NCBI RefSeq assembly: GCF_001894745.1
Contig: NZ_BBYF01000004.1
Span: 1 to 64,000, forward strand
Direction: 5' to 3'
Origin: Paenibacillus sp. NAIST15-1
GTDB lineage: Bacteria; Bacillota; Bacilli; Paenibacillales; Paenibacillaceae
Length of the DNA stretch: 64,000 nt
Shown in pieces: positions 1 through 9,082 of the stretch. The notes beneath the pieces are model-generated. The model was not told where the DNA came from. It saw only the letters and a program-made list of their open reading frames with translations, and made no database searches. The translations under genes and the position numbers were made by a program. Each line of letters opens with the position of its first letter. Position 1 is the stretch's first letter.

Positions 1-92
1 ATTGCTACCTCATTCACAAACGTTGCTCGTTGTTCAGTTTTCAAAGAACTTGTATTTCTATTTAAGCAGCTAATGTCTTGTGTCATCAGCGC
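1..92 (-). other. 5' leader of an rRNA operon (16S off the left edge)
   Basis: On the minus strand positions 50 to 28 read as TTCTTTGAAAACTGAACAAC plus flanking bases, the conserved antitermination-like box found in Bacillus and Paenibacillus rRNA leaders and in 16S-23S spacers. It lies directly downstream of two strong minus-strand promoters. The 16S gene itself is not in the window. The leader assignment rests on this motif and the promoter arrangement. Confidence 0.75.
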
Positions 93-98
93 TTAATT

Positions 99-225
99 AT
101 TATATCCAATCGACATTTTCTTGTCAACAACTTTTTTTGAAGTTGTTTTTGTTGTTTCTTTCAACAAGTTTCGTGTCGAAGTGACAAGAAATAATTTATC
201 ATATATTGACCTATACTTGCAACAA
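99..225 (-). promoter_or_regulatory. Tandem rRNA-type promoters P1 and P2
   Basis: P2 has a perfect sigma-A consensus on the minus strand: TTGACA (122-127), a 17-nt spacer and TATAAT (99-104). P1 has TTGTTG (220-225), a 16-nt spacer and TATGAT (198-203). The two -10 boxes are 99 nt apart, typical of Bacillus rrn P1/P2 pairs. An AT-only hairpin (126-133 with 140-147) overlaps the P2 -35 box. Together with the leader motif downstream this supports an rRNA operon reading leftward. Confidence 0.75.
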
Positions 226-289
226 GAAAAATATTACATTTATATAAAGTGATGAAGAGCGGTTTATAATATGCCACCCTTCATCCTTA

Positions 290-1018
290 TTACCTGTTAG
301 CCGCTGTCATTTCGTTAACTGTAATATGAGAATGCTCTTCGTCTCCGGAAATCAGAGCACCATCCTTAATCGTAACGATCCGATCACATAAGTCGAGTAC
401 ACGTTCATCGTGGGTGACCATGACAGCAGCCTTTTGCCTAGATTTCACTTCGGCAGCGAGCATCTCCACTACTGCTCTGCCCCGCTTGGAATCAAGGCTC
501 GCTGTTGGTTCATCTGCAAGTATAAGATTAGCGTCATTCATCATCGCTCGTGCAATCGCAACACGCTGCCGCTCTCCGCCAGACAATTTATCCGGGTAGT
601 GATGCATGCGATGCACCATCTCCACTTCCTTCAGCAGCTGCACCGCTCTATCATTTGCAATCTGGTCACTGCATTTCGCCAGCTTCGCTACTAGGCGAAG
701 TTGGTCAATTACCGTTAGATAAGGCACTAGATTAGAGGATTGAAACACAAACCCGATATGCTCTAGTCGAACACGATTAAGCTTTCCCGGAGATACAGCA
801 GTAACATCTGTGCCTCCAATTATAACGCGGCCGCTCGTTGGAGTAAGCAGTGCACCTGCAATGGAAAGGAACGTACTTTTCCCCGAGCCCGATGGGCCTA
901 CAACCGCCACAAACTCACCTTTTCCCACACGAAGCGATACTTGGTTAAGAGCCGTTACTACCGCGTCCCCTTCCCCATAGCTTTTGCTTACTTGATCCAT
1001 TACGAGTATATCTGTCAT
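290..1018 (-). CDS. ABC transporter ATPase, MacB/LolD type
   Basis: This 242-aa protein is a stand-alone ABC ATPase that should energise the membrane partner encoded just upstream. Walker A is GPSGSGKST near residue 42, the signature is LSGGERQRVAIARA near 146, and Walker B is LILADEPTASLD, all intact. Length and the TASLD motif fit the LolD/MacB/FtsE-like subfamily, which drives mechanotransmission rather than classic transport. The ATG abuts the permease stop codon, preceded by GGAGGG, so the two are translationally coupled. Substrate is unknown; antimicrobial peptide or lipid-linked substrates are the usual guesses for such pairs. No convincing terminator follows before the rRNA promoters, only a loose GATGAAG/CTTCATC pairing around 250-285. 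Confidence 0.9.
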   Translation of the reverse strand: MTDILVMDQVSKSYGEGDAVVTALNQVSLRVGKGEFVAVVGPSGSGKSTFLSIAGALLTPTSGRVIIGGTDVTAVSPGKLNRVRLEHIGFVFQSSNLVPYLTVIDQLRLVAKLAKCSDQIANDRAVQLLKEVEMVHRMHHYPDKLSGGERQRVAIARAMMNDANLILADEPTASLDSKRGRAVVEMLAAEVKSRQKAAVMVTHDERVLDLCDRIVTIKDGALISGDEEHSHITVNEMTAANR

Positions 1019-2119
1019 CTACTCCACCCTCCCAATCGCTTCTATGGCATCTACCTTCGCAATTCGACGAAGTGACAATAACGCGCCTACGATGGAAACC
1101 CCGATAAGCAATGCCGAGTATGGTGCAAGTACACCCGCTCCCAATTCAAACGGCATCGTATCCGGGAACATAGATGTCATCCCGAAGGTTAACCCAATAC
1201 TGAGCGCAACCGACACAATCGCAAGCAGTGTCACTTGACCTATTAGATTGGTGGCCAGGTAAGAGGTGCTCGCGCCAATCGCCTTAAGAACGCCGAACTG
1301 ATTCGTTTTTTGCAACGTAATAACATAGAAGAACACGGCCTGAACAAACGCCGCAATTACCACTAAGAAGGACAGCATCATGGACAGCGAGCTCTGTTCT
1401 TCCTTATATCCTGGAATCCCCTTTAGCGCTTCCTGCTTCGTTGCGAGCTGAATTCCTTCTACTTTATCAGTAAGAGTCTGTTTAATTGCTTCATCTCCCG
1501 TAACCGCTACTGCATTTAGATGCGGTATTCGCTGGTCAAGGGAAGTCATAAGTGACTTCAATCCCTCCATGTCCATAAAGACGACCGGCATATGGCTAAT
1601 CGACTGATGCTCTGCAAAACCTACTACTTTCAATACTGCGTCCGTATCTTTAATCTGAAGCGTGTCTCCCAACTTGACACCCTTCGCCTTAAGCGACACA
1701 TCCACTACAACTTCATGGTTCCCGCTTCCGGATAATGATTTCCCTTCCGTAACCTTCGGCATAAGGATGCTGTTATGTTCTATGGCGAACAGTGTTACAT
1801 CAACTTTTTTGTCCGCCTGCTCTGACGCCACTGTTAGCATCGTCTGAATAAGTGGAGCTGCAGCCGTTACTCCCTCTTGTGCTCTGATCTCATCAAGCTT
1901 CTCCTCCTTCAGCGAGGAACGATTCAATTTATTATCGCTATCTGCTTGGAAGACAAGATAGTCTGCATTCATTTCCTTAATAGCTGACGTTGTTGCAGCC
2001 GATAGACCATTCGCAAGCCCTGATACGATAAACGTCAAACAGGCAACAAGCACCATAATGAGTCCGATCAGCATAAATCTCGATTTGGCATGCTTCATTT
2101 CTCGAATCGCCAAGAACAT
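1019..2119 (-). CDS. ABC transporter permease, MacB/FtsX type
   Basis: The 366-aa protein has one N-terminal membrane helix (about residues 15-37), a large extracytoplasmic domain of about 190 residues, and three C-terminal helices in the FtsX-like region (about 245-355). That is the four-helix MacB_PCD plus FtsX layout of the LolC/MacB family, in which the outer domain moves when the ATPase cycles. The start ATG has TAGGAGTG nine nucleotides upstream. It forms a two-gene operon with the downstream ATPase. No periplasmic adaptor or two-component system lies beside it, so substrate cannot be inferred from context. Export or envelope sensing is likely. Confidence 0.88.
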   Translation of the reverse strand: MFLAIREMKHAKSRFMLIGLIMVLVACLTFIVSGLANGLSAATTSAIKEMNADYLVFQADSDNKLNRSSLKEEKLDEIRAQEGVTAAAPLIQTMLTVASEQADKKVDVTLFAIEHNSILMPKVTEGKSLSGSGNHEVVVDVSLKAKGVKLGDTLQIKDTDAVLKVVGFAEHQSISHMPVVFMDMEGLKSLMTSLDQRIPHLNAVAVTGDEAIKQTLTDKVEGIQLATKQEALKGIPGYKEEQSSLSMMLSFLVVIAAFVQAVFFYVITLQKTNQFGVLKAIGASTSYLATNLIGQVTLLAIVSVALSIGLTFGMTSMFPDTMPFELGAGVLAPYSALLIGVSIVGALLSLRRIAKVDAIEAIGRVE

Positions 2120-2438
2120 CTCTCATTCACTCCTATCTACTACAGAATTCAAATTCAAAGGCAGCGGCCTACCCTCTTCTGCTTCGGTATTCCGATTCAC
2201 GGTCTAACCGAGCTTCTCTGTGAACATGTTCTTATTGTAGATAGACTTCATGAACCGAATATGAACATCCGATTACAGTTCGACTTATTATAGAAGGAAT
2301 TAAAGTTATTAGCGTGTTCGTTACCTGATCATTATTGAATAGGGTAAGCAATAATACTAGTACTTATGAAGGAACAAATTCACCGTGGATACGGGGCAGA
2401 AATTCATTGTCCAAGTGAGGAGGCGATCGTTTGCCTAC
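2120..2438. other. Intergenic region between GH31 gene and ABC exporter
   Basis: No convincing gene is seen. On the minus strand a perfect TATAAT (2287-2292) could be the -10 box for the exporter operon, but no good -35 lies at the right distance, so the promoter is tentative. A 10-bp palindrome, GAACATGTTC, sits near 2224-2233; its half-sites are two bases too close for a Gram-positive LexA box. Confidence 0.4.
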
Positions 2439-2485
2439 AAAAAAAGAGCAGGTATTTACCCCATGATGAGATAAATACCCGCTCC
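2438..2485 (-). terminator. Rho-independent terminator of the maltodextrin operon
   Basis: On the minus strand GAGCGGGTATTTA pairs with TAAATACCTGCTC (one G-U pair), followed by a run of seven or more T. It lies 25 nt beyond the stop of the GH31 gene and should end the malE-malF-malG-GH31 transcript. Confidence 0.9.
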
Positions 2486-2508
2486 TATTCTTGCAGCAAT
2501 TATAGCAA

Positions 2509-4959
2509 TTACATTGTTACATTCAATTCGATTCGAACTGCACTCTCTGGAAGCTTCACACGAAGTTCCTGACTTGCTGCGTCATAGCTCCAACCGGAAG
2601 CTTGCTTAGCCAACTGCTCAGCAGATACGGATTCGCCGAGTTCGCCAACGCTCTTCGGAGCAGCTGCAAGACCGATCAGGCGGAAGCTGATGCTATCGCG
2701 CTCGGACTCATAGCCACGTGTTGTATATTCCGCAGACAACTGAATGGACTGTTCGGACTCTGTCACTTGGATCAGCATTTTGTTCCATTTGCCGTTCTCG
2801 TATTCGAATGTCAAGCCGTCATCTTCATACCATTCCAATTGAGAAGTATGACCTGCGCCTTGCAAATAAGCGACTGCTGCCACATACTCTTCTGCAGCCT
2901 TCTCGCCTGCATGCTGACGTACCGGCCCTTGCAACAGAATTGCGCCTGAGCGAACGAAGATCGGAAGCTTCTCAAGCGGCGCGTGCACATGAATGTGCTG
3001 CTTGCCTGCAAAGCGCTTCCCACTCCAGTAGTCCACCCACTCGCCTTCTGGCAAGTATACGGAACGATATTGCGTATTCGGGCGGTAAATCGGTGCAATA
3101 ATAACCGAATCACCCACCAAGAACTGATCACACAGGTTGTATACTTCAGGATCTGTCGGGTATTCCAGTACAAGCGGACGCATGAATGGAAGACCTGTTG
3201 TTGAAGCTTCATAGAACCAGTGATACAGGTAAGGCATCCATTCATAACGCATCGAAATGTACTGCTGGCAGATCTTCTCGATTTCTTCACCGAACGACCA
3301 TGGCTCCTGACGAAGCATATCGATCGCACTATGGTTGCGGACATATGGGAAGAATACGCCCATTTGCGTCCAGCGAGCAAGTAATTCGCCGCTAGTATGG
3401 TGTGCAAATCCACCGATATCAGGTCCTGCAAACGGCACACCGGATACGCCCAGGTTCAATACCATTGGCATTGCCATAGACATATGCTCCCAGAAGCTGC
3501 GGTTGTCGCCTGTCCATACGGCTGCATAGCGCTGCACGCCACTGTAGCCAGCACGCGTCAATACGAATGGACGCTTGCCTTCCAACAACGCCTTCAAACC
3601 TTCGTAGCTTGCTTGAGACATGAACATGCCGTACAGATTGTGAATTTCACCATGCGTCTTGCGGTCGCCTTCATTGCCATGCATCACGTTCACGTCCATC
3701 GTCTTCGTCTCATTGAAGATTGCTGGCTCGTTCATGTCGTTCCAGATGCCATCGATACCGAGATCGGTATAGAAGCGCTGGTTCTCCTTCCACCAGTCAC
3801 GCACGCGTGATTCCGTGAAGTCTGGGAATGCACTCTCTCCAGGCCATACTGGCCCTGTGTAGATTTCGCCTTCCGCAGTCTTACAATAGTAGTCGTTGTC
3901 GACACCTTCCATATATACTGCGTACAACGGATCCTTCTTTACGCCCGGATCGACGATCGGCACGATGTGGAAGCCAAGCTCCTTGAGCTGTTCCATCATG
4001 TCCTTCGGATTCGGGAAGCGATTCTCATCGAATGTGAAGACACGATATCCGTTCATATAGTGAATGTCGAGATGGATAACGTCACATGGAATTTCTTTCT
4101 CACGGAACGTATGAGCCAAGTTCAAGACTTCCTGCTCATCCATGTAGCTGTAACGGGATTGGTGATATCCAAGTGCCCATTTCGGCGGCAGCGGCATACG
4201 ACCAGTCAAGTCGCCGTAACGGATAATAACATCCTTCATCGAAGGCCCTTCGATCCAATACAAATCGAATTCGCCTGTCCATGTTTGCATCATCGCCATA
4301 TCGGCAAACGTACGCATATCGAATACGGTTTTGCCCGGGTTATCCAAGAACAAGCCATAGCTATTGCCTTGGTTCAATACCGTCAGGAATGGGATGGATT
4401 GATACAATGCTTCCATTTCCGGTACATGCGGTGCATATACATCAGAGTTCCACATCGTGTAGCGCTCGCCGCGCTTGTCGAGGAAGCCTGTTTTCTCACC
4501 GAGTCCGTAAATATGGTCATCCTTGTCCAGGGCAACAAATGCCGTATAGTCGCCCACGGATTCACGGTTGCGCTGTAGGCTGACCAATTCTACATTTGGC
4601 TGGCTCTCGTTGCTAATGCGGAACGCACCAGATTGACGATTCACTTCAAGAAGCGTGTGGCCGATTGTAATAGATACAAACTCCTCCGTAGTAGACCACT
4701 TCATCGCTTGTGGAATACGACTGTCCTTGTTCACGATTGCCGGGGACGTCTTCCAGTCCGGCTGATGTCCTCTATATGTCTTGATGCGGATTACTCCGGC
4801 ACCAACTGAAGTGATTGCGAGATTGAAGTATTTACCGACTAGCCATAACGAACCATCTTGCTCAGCAACACGAGAGATCGCTCCTAGCTGTACACCTGTC
4901 TGTGTATGTGTCTGTTCACTTGCATTGTCCGGATGTATAGCTGCACTAGTATCTTGCAT
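2509..4959 (-). CDS. Glycoside hydrolase family 31 alpha-glucosidase
   Basis: This 816-aa protein should release glucose from the non-reducing end of maltodextrins or related alpha-glucosides. The GH31 nucleophile motif WNDMNEP is at about residue 405, and WTGDNRS around 483 carries the probable acid/base aspartate. An N-terminal beta-domain precedes the barrel and a beta-rich tail follows, as in family members of about 800 residues. No signal peptide is seen, so it acts in the cytoplasm. It is last in the operon after malG and before a strong terminator, which fits hydrolysis of imported maltodextrin. GGAGGG precedes the ATG. GH31 also contains alpha-xylosidases and transglycosidases; the operon favours alpha-glucosidase. 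Confidence 0.92.
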   Translation of the reverse strand: MQDTSAAIHPDNASEQTHTQTGVQLGAISRVAEQDGSLWLVGKYFNLAITSVGAGVIRIKTYRGHQPDWKTSPAIVNKDSRIPQAMKWSTTEEFVSITIGHTLLEVNRQSGAFRISNESQPNVELVSLQRNRESVGDYTAFVALDKDDHIYGLGEKTGFLDKRGERYTMWNSDVYAPHVPEMEALYQSIPFLTVLNQGNSYGLFLDNPGKTVFDMRTFADMAMMQTWTGEFDLYWIEGPSMKDVIIRYGDLTGRMPLPPKWALGYHQSRYSYMDEQEVLNLAHTFREKEIPCDVIHLDIHYMNGYRVFTFDENRFPNPKDMMEQLKELGFHIVPIVDPGVKKDPLYAVYMEGVDNDYYCKTAEGEIYTGPVWPGESAFPDFTESRVRDWWKENQRFYTDLGIDGIWNDMNEPAIFNETKTMDVNVMHGNEGDRKTHGEIHNLYGMFMSQASYEGLKALLEGKRPFVLTRAGYSGVQRYAAVWTGDNRSFWEHMSMAMPMVLNLGVSGVPFAGPDIGGFAHHTSGELLARWTQMGVFFPYVRNHSAIDMLRQEPWSFGEEIEKICQQYISMRYEWMPYLYHWFYEASTTGLPFMRPLVLEYPTDPEVYNLCDQFLVGDSVIIAPIYRPNTQYRSVYLPEGEWVDYWSGKRFAGKQHIHVHAPLEKLPIFVRSGAILLQGPVRQHAGEKAAEEYVAAVAYLQGAGHTSQLEWYEDDGLTFEYENGKWNKMLIQVTESEQSIQLSAEYTTRGYESERDSISFRLIGLAAAPKSVGELGESVSAEQLAKQASGWSYDAASQELRVKLPESAVRIELNVTM

Positions 4960-5150
4960 GATAATCCCTCCGCTGTTCTACCCTAGAATTTGTATCGTCC
5001 GCTTCTGATCACGAGATCATTCAGGATGCAACCGGGCATCGAGTCTTGCATTTACTCATGGAGTTCATGCAACCTTCCCAATGATGAAAAGCGGACTTTC
5101 TTTCTGCCTAAGTTAAAACCTTCATTTCCCTCTGCACATATCGCAGCTCA

Positions 5151-5993
5151 TCAACCCTTGCTTGCACCTGCTGTCAAGCCTTCCACTAGGAAGCGCTGCA
5201 GGAACAAGTACAGAAGTGCAATCGGAACTGCGATCAATACCGCACCAGCCGCAAACATCGTGAAGTTCGTCGATGCATTGTTGACCATATCCCACAGTCC
5301 AATCGCCAATGTATAGTTCTCTTTGGAGCGAAGGACCAGCCGGGCGAAGATAAAGTCACCCCATGCGCCGGCAAATGTCATTAGTCCCACGTACGTAATC
5401 ATCGGCTTCGACAATGGCAGCATGATCTTGCGGAATACGATCCAGTGCGTTGCACCATCAATGCGAGCGGATTCCTCTAAGCTCTTCGGGATCGTATCGA
5501 AGAATCCTTTGACTACGAATGCCCCTAGCGGCGCACCTGCTGAATATACGAGAATCAACGCGAAATGCGTATCAAGCAAGTTCAATTGCATCAGCAAAAT
5601 GTAAATCGCAATCATACTCATGAAACCTGGGAACATCCCCAGTACAAGCATCCCGGACATGAGGTTTTTACGGCCATAGAACCGGAACCGAGATAATGCG
5701 TATGCCGTCATGACGACGAGAATGACACCGAAGATCATATTGAAGGTTGCAATCTTCAATGTATTCAAGTACCACAGTCCATATTGATATTCCTTAGAAG
5801 TAAACAAGCTTACGTAATGTTCAAAAGTCGGATTGCTTGGAATGAGCGAATCACTGAACAGCGAGGTCCCCGGACGAATGGATGACATGACGATCCAAAT
5901 TGTCGGATACAGGACGCATACTGCAATTGCAATAAGCAGCAAATAACTGAAGGACAGACGAATAAGCGACTTTTTCTTAGCTCCTGTACTCAT
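5151..5993 (-). CDS. malG: Maltodextrin ABC transporter permease, MalG type
   Basis: The 280-aa inner-membrane permease has about six transmembrane helices and the binding-protein-dependent EAA loop (EESARIDGATHWIVFRKIMLP, shown only in part: EESARIDGA) at about residues 185-205, which docks the ATPase. Its start overlaps the malF stop as ATGA, with GGAGG about ten bases upstream, so malF and malG are translationally coupled. It pairs with MalF to form the channel. The operon has no ATPase, so, as known for many Firmicutes, a shared MsmX-type ATPase elsewhere is the likely partner. The 191-bp gap to the GH31 gene shows no clear terminator. Confidence 0.9.
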   Translation of the reverse strand: MSTGAKKKSLIRLSFSYLLLIAIAVCVLYPTIWIVMSSIRPGTSLFSDSLIPSNPTFEHYVSLFTSKEYQYGLWYLNTLKIATFNMIFGVILVVMTAYALSRFRFYGRKNLMSGMLVLGMFPGFMSMIAIYILLMQLNLLDTHFALILVYSAGAPLGAFVVKGFFDTIPKSLEESARIDGATHWIVFRKIMLPLSKPMITYVGLMTFAGAWGDFIFARLVLRSKENYTLAIGLWDMVNNASTNFTMFAAGAVLIAVPIALLYLFLQRFLVEGLTAGASKG

Positions 5994-7381
5994 TGGATCA
6001 TGTCCTCCTCTTTGAATGATTTCGTCCGGCGGTAACTCCAGATCGACAGAGATGCAACAATAATAAAGATGATAATACCGATCGCTGCTGCGATGTTGTA
6101 CTTGTTATTATCGAGTGTCAGCTTATACAACCACGTAACAAGCAAGTCGGTGCTTCCCGCGTACTGGTACTCACCATTCGGCGGATTGCCGTTCGTCAGC
6201 AAGAAAATAACGTTAAAGTTGTTGATATTACCTGCGAACTGACCAATCAAAATTGGTGCTGTTGAATACAGAATCATCGGCATCGTAATGGCCTTGAACT
6301 TATGCCATGCAGTTGCTCCATCTACCTCAGCCGCTTCATACATATCTTTAGGAATGGTTGTCAAGATCCCGATAACAAGTACCATCGTAACCGGAATACC
6401 TACCCACATGTTGACAATCAATACCGTTACTTTCGCCCAGAAAGGATCAGAGAGCCATGGAAGCTTACCTAAGCCGAAGTAGCTCAAGTATTGGTTGATA
6501 GGCCCAAATTCTCCGTTAAACATGTTCTTCATAATCAAGAACGACAACATTTGTGGAATTGCATACGGGATGATGAAGATTGTGCGCCACATGGTCTTCA
6601 TTTTCACACCCGGTTGTTGAATCAAGAGTGCGACCAGAATACCGCCGAAGTAGCAGGTAACGGTAGCAAGTATTGCCCAAATGATGGTCCATGTCAGTAC
6701 GCCATAGAACGTGCCGCTCCATGTACCAAGCTGTAGAAGATCAACAAAGTTCTGGAATCCAACCCAGCTGACCAGATTTTTCGGTGGAACATGATCCGGT
6801 GCAGAATAGTTCGTAAAGGCAAGCAAAATCATAAAGATGATCGGCATGATCGTAAAGAACAATACCGCTGTTGCTGGCAGTGCCAGGAACAAGTAAGCAA
6901 ACTTCGTTTCTTTGACATATGCCAAACTTTCAAGGAAGTTATTCGGTTTCTTGCCTTCTTCCCGCAGCTTCCCAACTGCTTTCGCGTCTTTGACGACGAG
7001 TACGTATATCCAGATGAAGATAAACAAGACAAGAAGTGTGATTAATCCGGTAATGAGCAAATGAATAGAATGGTCACCATGAACGGGTTTGTACACTCTC
7101 CCGACCTTAACCATTTGGGATGTTTGTGTTCCGAGCGTGTATATTCCCCATATCGCTCGCGGCAAATAGTTAATCAGGTAAAACAGTCCGACTGCTTCAA
7201 GCAGCATCAGCAAGATACCTTTGAGGTATTGACGATTAAAGAGTTGCCCCAATCCCCAGAACAGAGCAGACAACACAGCTGCCTTCTTGCCTGTGCCAGG
7301 CGAAGCTTTCATTGGCGACGGCTCTTGCGAAGGACGATTCGTATGGTTTGCGGTTGTCGACACCGATTGTGTAGTGCTCAT
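5990..7381 (-). CDS. malF: Maltodextrin ABC transporter permease, MalF type, with extra N-terminal membrane domain
   Basis: I place the start at ATG 7381 (463 aa), where AAAGGAG lies nine bases upstream, in preference to an upstream TTG at 7420 without a site. Residues about 30-160 form an additional domain with two or three membrane segments (GLGQLFNRQYLKGILLML) not present in a minimal permease. The MalF-type permease part with its EAA loop (YEAAEVDGATAWHKF) follows from about residue 165. The extra segment resembles the small TM2-like repeat found in other Firmicute MalF proteins. Partner of MalG; both probably use an ATPase encoded elsewhere. Confidence 0.88.
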   Translation of the reverse strand: MSTTQSVSTTANHTNRPSQEPSPMKASPGTGKKAAVLSALFWGLGQLFNRQYLKGILLMLLEAVGLFYLINYLPRAIWGIYTLGTQTSQMVKVGRVYKPVHGDHSIHLLITGLITLLVLFIFIWIYVLVVKDAKAVGKLREEGKKPNNFLESLAYVKETKFAYLFLALPATAVLFFTIMPIIFMILLAFTNYSAPDHVPPKNLVSWVGFQNFVDLLQLGTWSGTFYGVLTWTIIWAILATVTCYFGGILVALLIQQPGVKMKTMWRTIFIIPYAIPQMLSFLIMKNMFNGEFGPINQYLSYFGLGKLPWLSDPFWAKVTVLIVNMWVGIPVTMVLVIGILTTIPKDMYEAAEVDGATAWHKFKAITMPMILYSTAPILIGQFAGNINNFNVIFLLTNGNPPNGEYQYAGSTDLLVTWLYKLTLDNNKYNIAAAIGIIIFIIVASLSIWSYRRTKSFKEEDMIQ

Positions 7382-7459
7382 ATCGCCTTTCTCCTTTCCT
7401 ACTCTCCAATAGCTATCCAATAAGTATGCATGGTAGGCATGTATCTAGGAGGTCTGTCT

Positions 7460-7500
7460 AACAAACAGCCCGGGCAAGCGTTGTTCACTCCCCGGGCCAC
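7460..7500 (-). terminator. Intercistronic hairpin between malE and malF
   Basis: GCCCGGG (7468-7474) pairs with CCCGGGC (7491-7497) around a 16-nt loop, 13 nt downstream of the malE stop. On the minus strand it is followed by TGTTTGTTAG, a weak U tract. As in other binding-protein operons, it probably stabilises malE mRNA or attenuates transcription so that binding protein exceeds permease. Confidence 0.7.
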
Positions 7501-7512
7501 TTGTGTTACTCC

Positions 7513-8796
7513 TTACTTGATCGCATCTTTTATTTGTTTAACGGCGTTATCAAGCGCTGCCTTAGGATCTTTGCCTTTATTCAAAATGTCTGCCAAGCCT
7601 GCGGCCATTGGGCTCCACACGTTACCCATCTCAGGGATAACCGGCATTGGATAGGAGTTCTTGAATTGCTCAAGTACAGCTACTGTGAATGGATCGCTTG
7701 TTACTTTTGGATCTGCTGCTGCTTCTTTATTAGAAGGAACAAGACCGTTCAATTCATAGCTCTTCAATTGAGCTTCCTTCGTGGAAGCGAACTCTGCGAA
7801 CAATTTCGCTGCATTTGGATATTTCGTGTAAGAGTTAACATACCAAGCTTTAACGCCAGAGAATGTCTTGGACGGTTGGCCGTCAATGCTAGGAATTGGA
7901 GCTGCACCAAGGTTAATGCCTGTTTTCTTCAAGTCTTGAATTGCCCAAGGCCCGTCGACGTTCATTGCCAATTGGCCGTTCGCGAACAAACCTTTCTTAA
8001 CATCGCCTGTTACGTCAGACGTCGTAAGTGGAAGCACTTGCTTCGCAAAGTTTTGCAGGAACTGAGCACCCTTCAATGCGCCTTCGTTGTTCAAGCCAAC
8101 GTCTGTCTTGTCAGTGCCTTCTTTACCGAATATATATCCTCCCGTGGAAGCGAGGAACAAGTAGTCATAGTAGAAGTTTCCGATTTCCCACATGTACGTA
8201 TATTTTTTATTTTTCAAGTCATTCATTTTCTTCGAAAGTTCAATTACTTCTTCCATTGACTTAGGTGCTTCTGGAACAAGATCCTTGTTATAGAACATGA
8301 TGAGTGTTTCTACGGAACGCGGATAGCCATACAACATTCCGTCGTAGCTTGTTGCGTTGATTGCCAATTCAGAGTTTTGTGCACGCGTTTGCTCTTCAAA
8401 GTAATCATTCGGCAAAAGAAGTCCGGCTGTAACTGCCTTACCCAAGTTATCATGAGGGAATACGACTACGTCTGCACCGATGCCAGCTGGACCATCATTC
8501 ATCAGCTTGTTTACTTGGTCAGGTGCTGCTACTTCCTCGTATTTCACGTCAACATTGTACTTCTCTTTGAATTGCTTCGCGATTTCTTCCATAAACGTGC
8601 GAGATTCTTTACTTTCCCATACGAGAAGGGATGCGCCCTCTTCCGGCTTCAGCTCTTCGTCGCCTGCACCGTTATTCGCTGTTTCCTCATTCGTCGTTTG
8701 GTTGTTCGCAGAGGAGGAATCCTTGCCGCCTGTGGAACATGCTGTGATTGTAAAGACCATCATGACTGACAACAACATTGCTACCCATTTCTTCAT
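7513..8796 (-). CDS. malE: Maltodextrin-binding lipoprotein (extracellular solute-binding protein)
   Basis: The 427-aa protein starts at ATG 8796, giving a lipoprotein signal peptide (MKKWVAMLLSVMMVF then TITAC, cysteine near residue 20). The next upstream in-frame start at 8850 would bury the signal behind 18 extra residues. GGGG lies eleven bases before the ATG. The mature part is a family 1 solute-binding protein of usual length with MalE-like segments, including NVDGPWAI and the tail KQIKDAIK. It sits outside the membrane, binds maltodextrin and hands it to MalFG. It is the first gene of the operon and is preceded by a promoter-operator region shared with the divergent regulator. Confidence 0.92.
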   Translation of the reverse strand: MKKWVAMLLSVMMVFTITACSTGGKDSSSANNQTTNEETANNGAGDEELKPEEGASLLVWESKESRTFMEEIAKQFKEKYNVDVKYEEVAAPDQVNKLMNDGPAGIGADVVVFPHDNLGKAVTAGLLLPNDYFEEQTRAQNSELAINATSYDGMLYGYPRSVETLIMFYNKDLVPEAPKSMEEVIELSKKMNDLKNKKYTYMWEIGNFYYDYLFLASTGGYIFGKEGTDKTDVGLNNEGALKGAQFLQNFAKQVLPLTTSDVTGDVKKGLFANGQLAMNVDGPWAIQDLKKTGINLGAAPIPSIDGQPSKTFSGVKAWYVNSYTKYPNAAKLFAEFASTKEAQLKSYELNGLVPSNKEAAADPKVTSDPFTVAVLEQFKNSYPMPVIPEMGNVWSPMAAGLADILNKGKDPKAALDNAVKQIKDAIK

Positions 8797-8895
8797 GTTA
8801 GAAATAGCCCCTTTCAATTCTGGTACAGGATCTGCATGGACAATGCGCAAAGGTGAAGGTTGATGCTATATTTCAAAGCAATTGCGCTATATTTA

Positions 8896-8909
8896 TGCAA
8901 ACCTTTGCA
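8896..8909. promoter_or_regulatory. LacI-family operator-like palindrome in the malE leader
   Basis: TGCAAACCTTTGCA has perfect 6-bp half-sites (TGCAAA/TTTGCA) around CC. It lies downstream of the malE promoter and about 90 nt before the start codon. It is a candidate binding site for the adjacent LacI-type regulator. Confidence 0.6.
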
Positions 8910-8949
8910 CAATGAAGTAAAAAAAATAATTCCTTGCTAGATATAGTGT

Positions 8950-8963
8950 TGTAAACGGTTACC
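8950..8963. promoter_or_regulatory. CcpA cre-like site at the malE promoter
   Basis: TGTAAACGGTTACC matches the cre pattern TGWAANCGNTNWCA at all but the last base. It lies just downstream of the expected malE transcription start, a position where CcpA binding would block transcription. The local LacI-type regulator could also use it. Confidence 0.55.
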
Positions 8964-8973
8964 TTCAAATCGA

Positions 8974-9011
8974 ATTATACACACTGCGCCTAGGTATGTA
9001 AAGCGTTTGCA
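8974..9011 (-). promoter_or_regulatory. malE promoter with overlapping operator
   Basis: On the minus strand TTTACA (8997-9002), a 17-nt spacer and TATAAT (8974-8979) make a strong sigma-A promoter. The 15-bp imperfect dyad TGTAAAGCGTTTGCA (8997-9011) covers its -35 box. The same dyad contains TTTGCA (9006-9011), which with TATACT (9030-9035) forms a plus-strand promoter for the regulator with an 18-nt spacer. One bound repressor could therefore shut both directions. Confidence 0.65.
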
Positions 9012-9082
9012 TAAAAATTTTTTTTGCATTATACTTTGGGACATCAACGGAATATTTTCCATTATTAAGTGAGGTTTCGATT

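Noticed and set aside
2224-2233. GAACATGTTC as an SOS box
   Set aside because: Half-sites are separated by two bases, not four, and the gene downstream is an ABC exporter.
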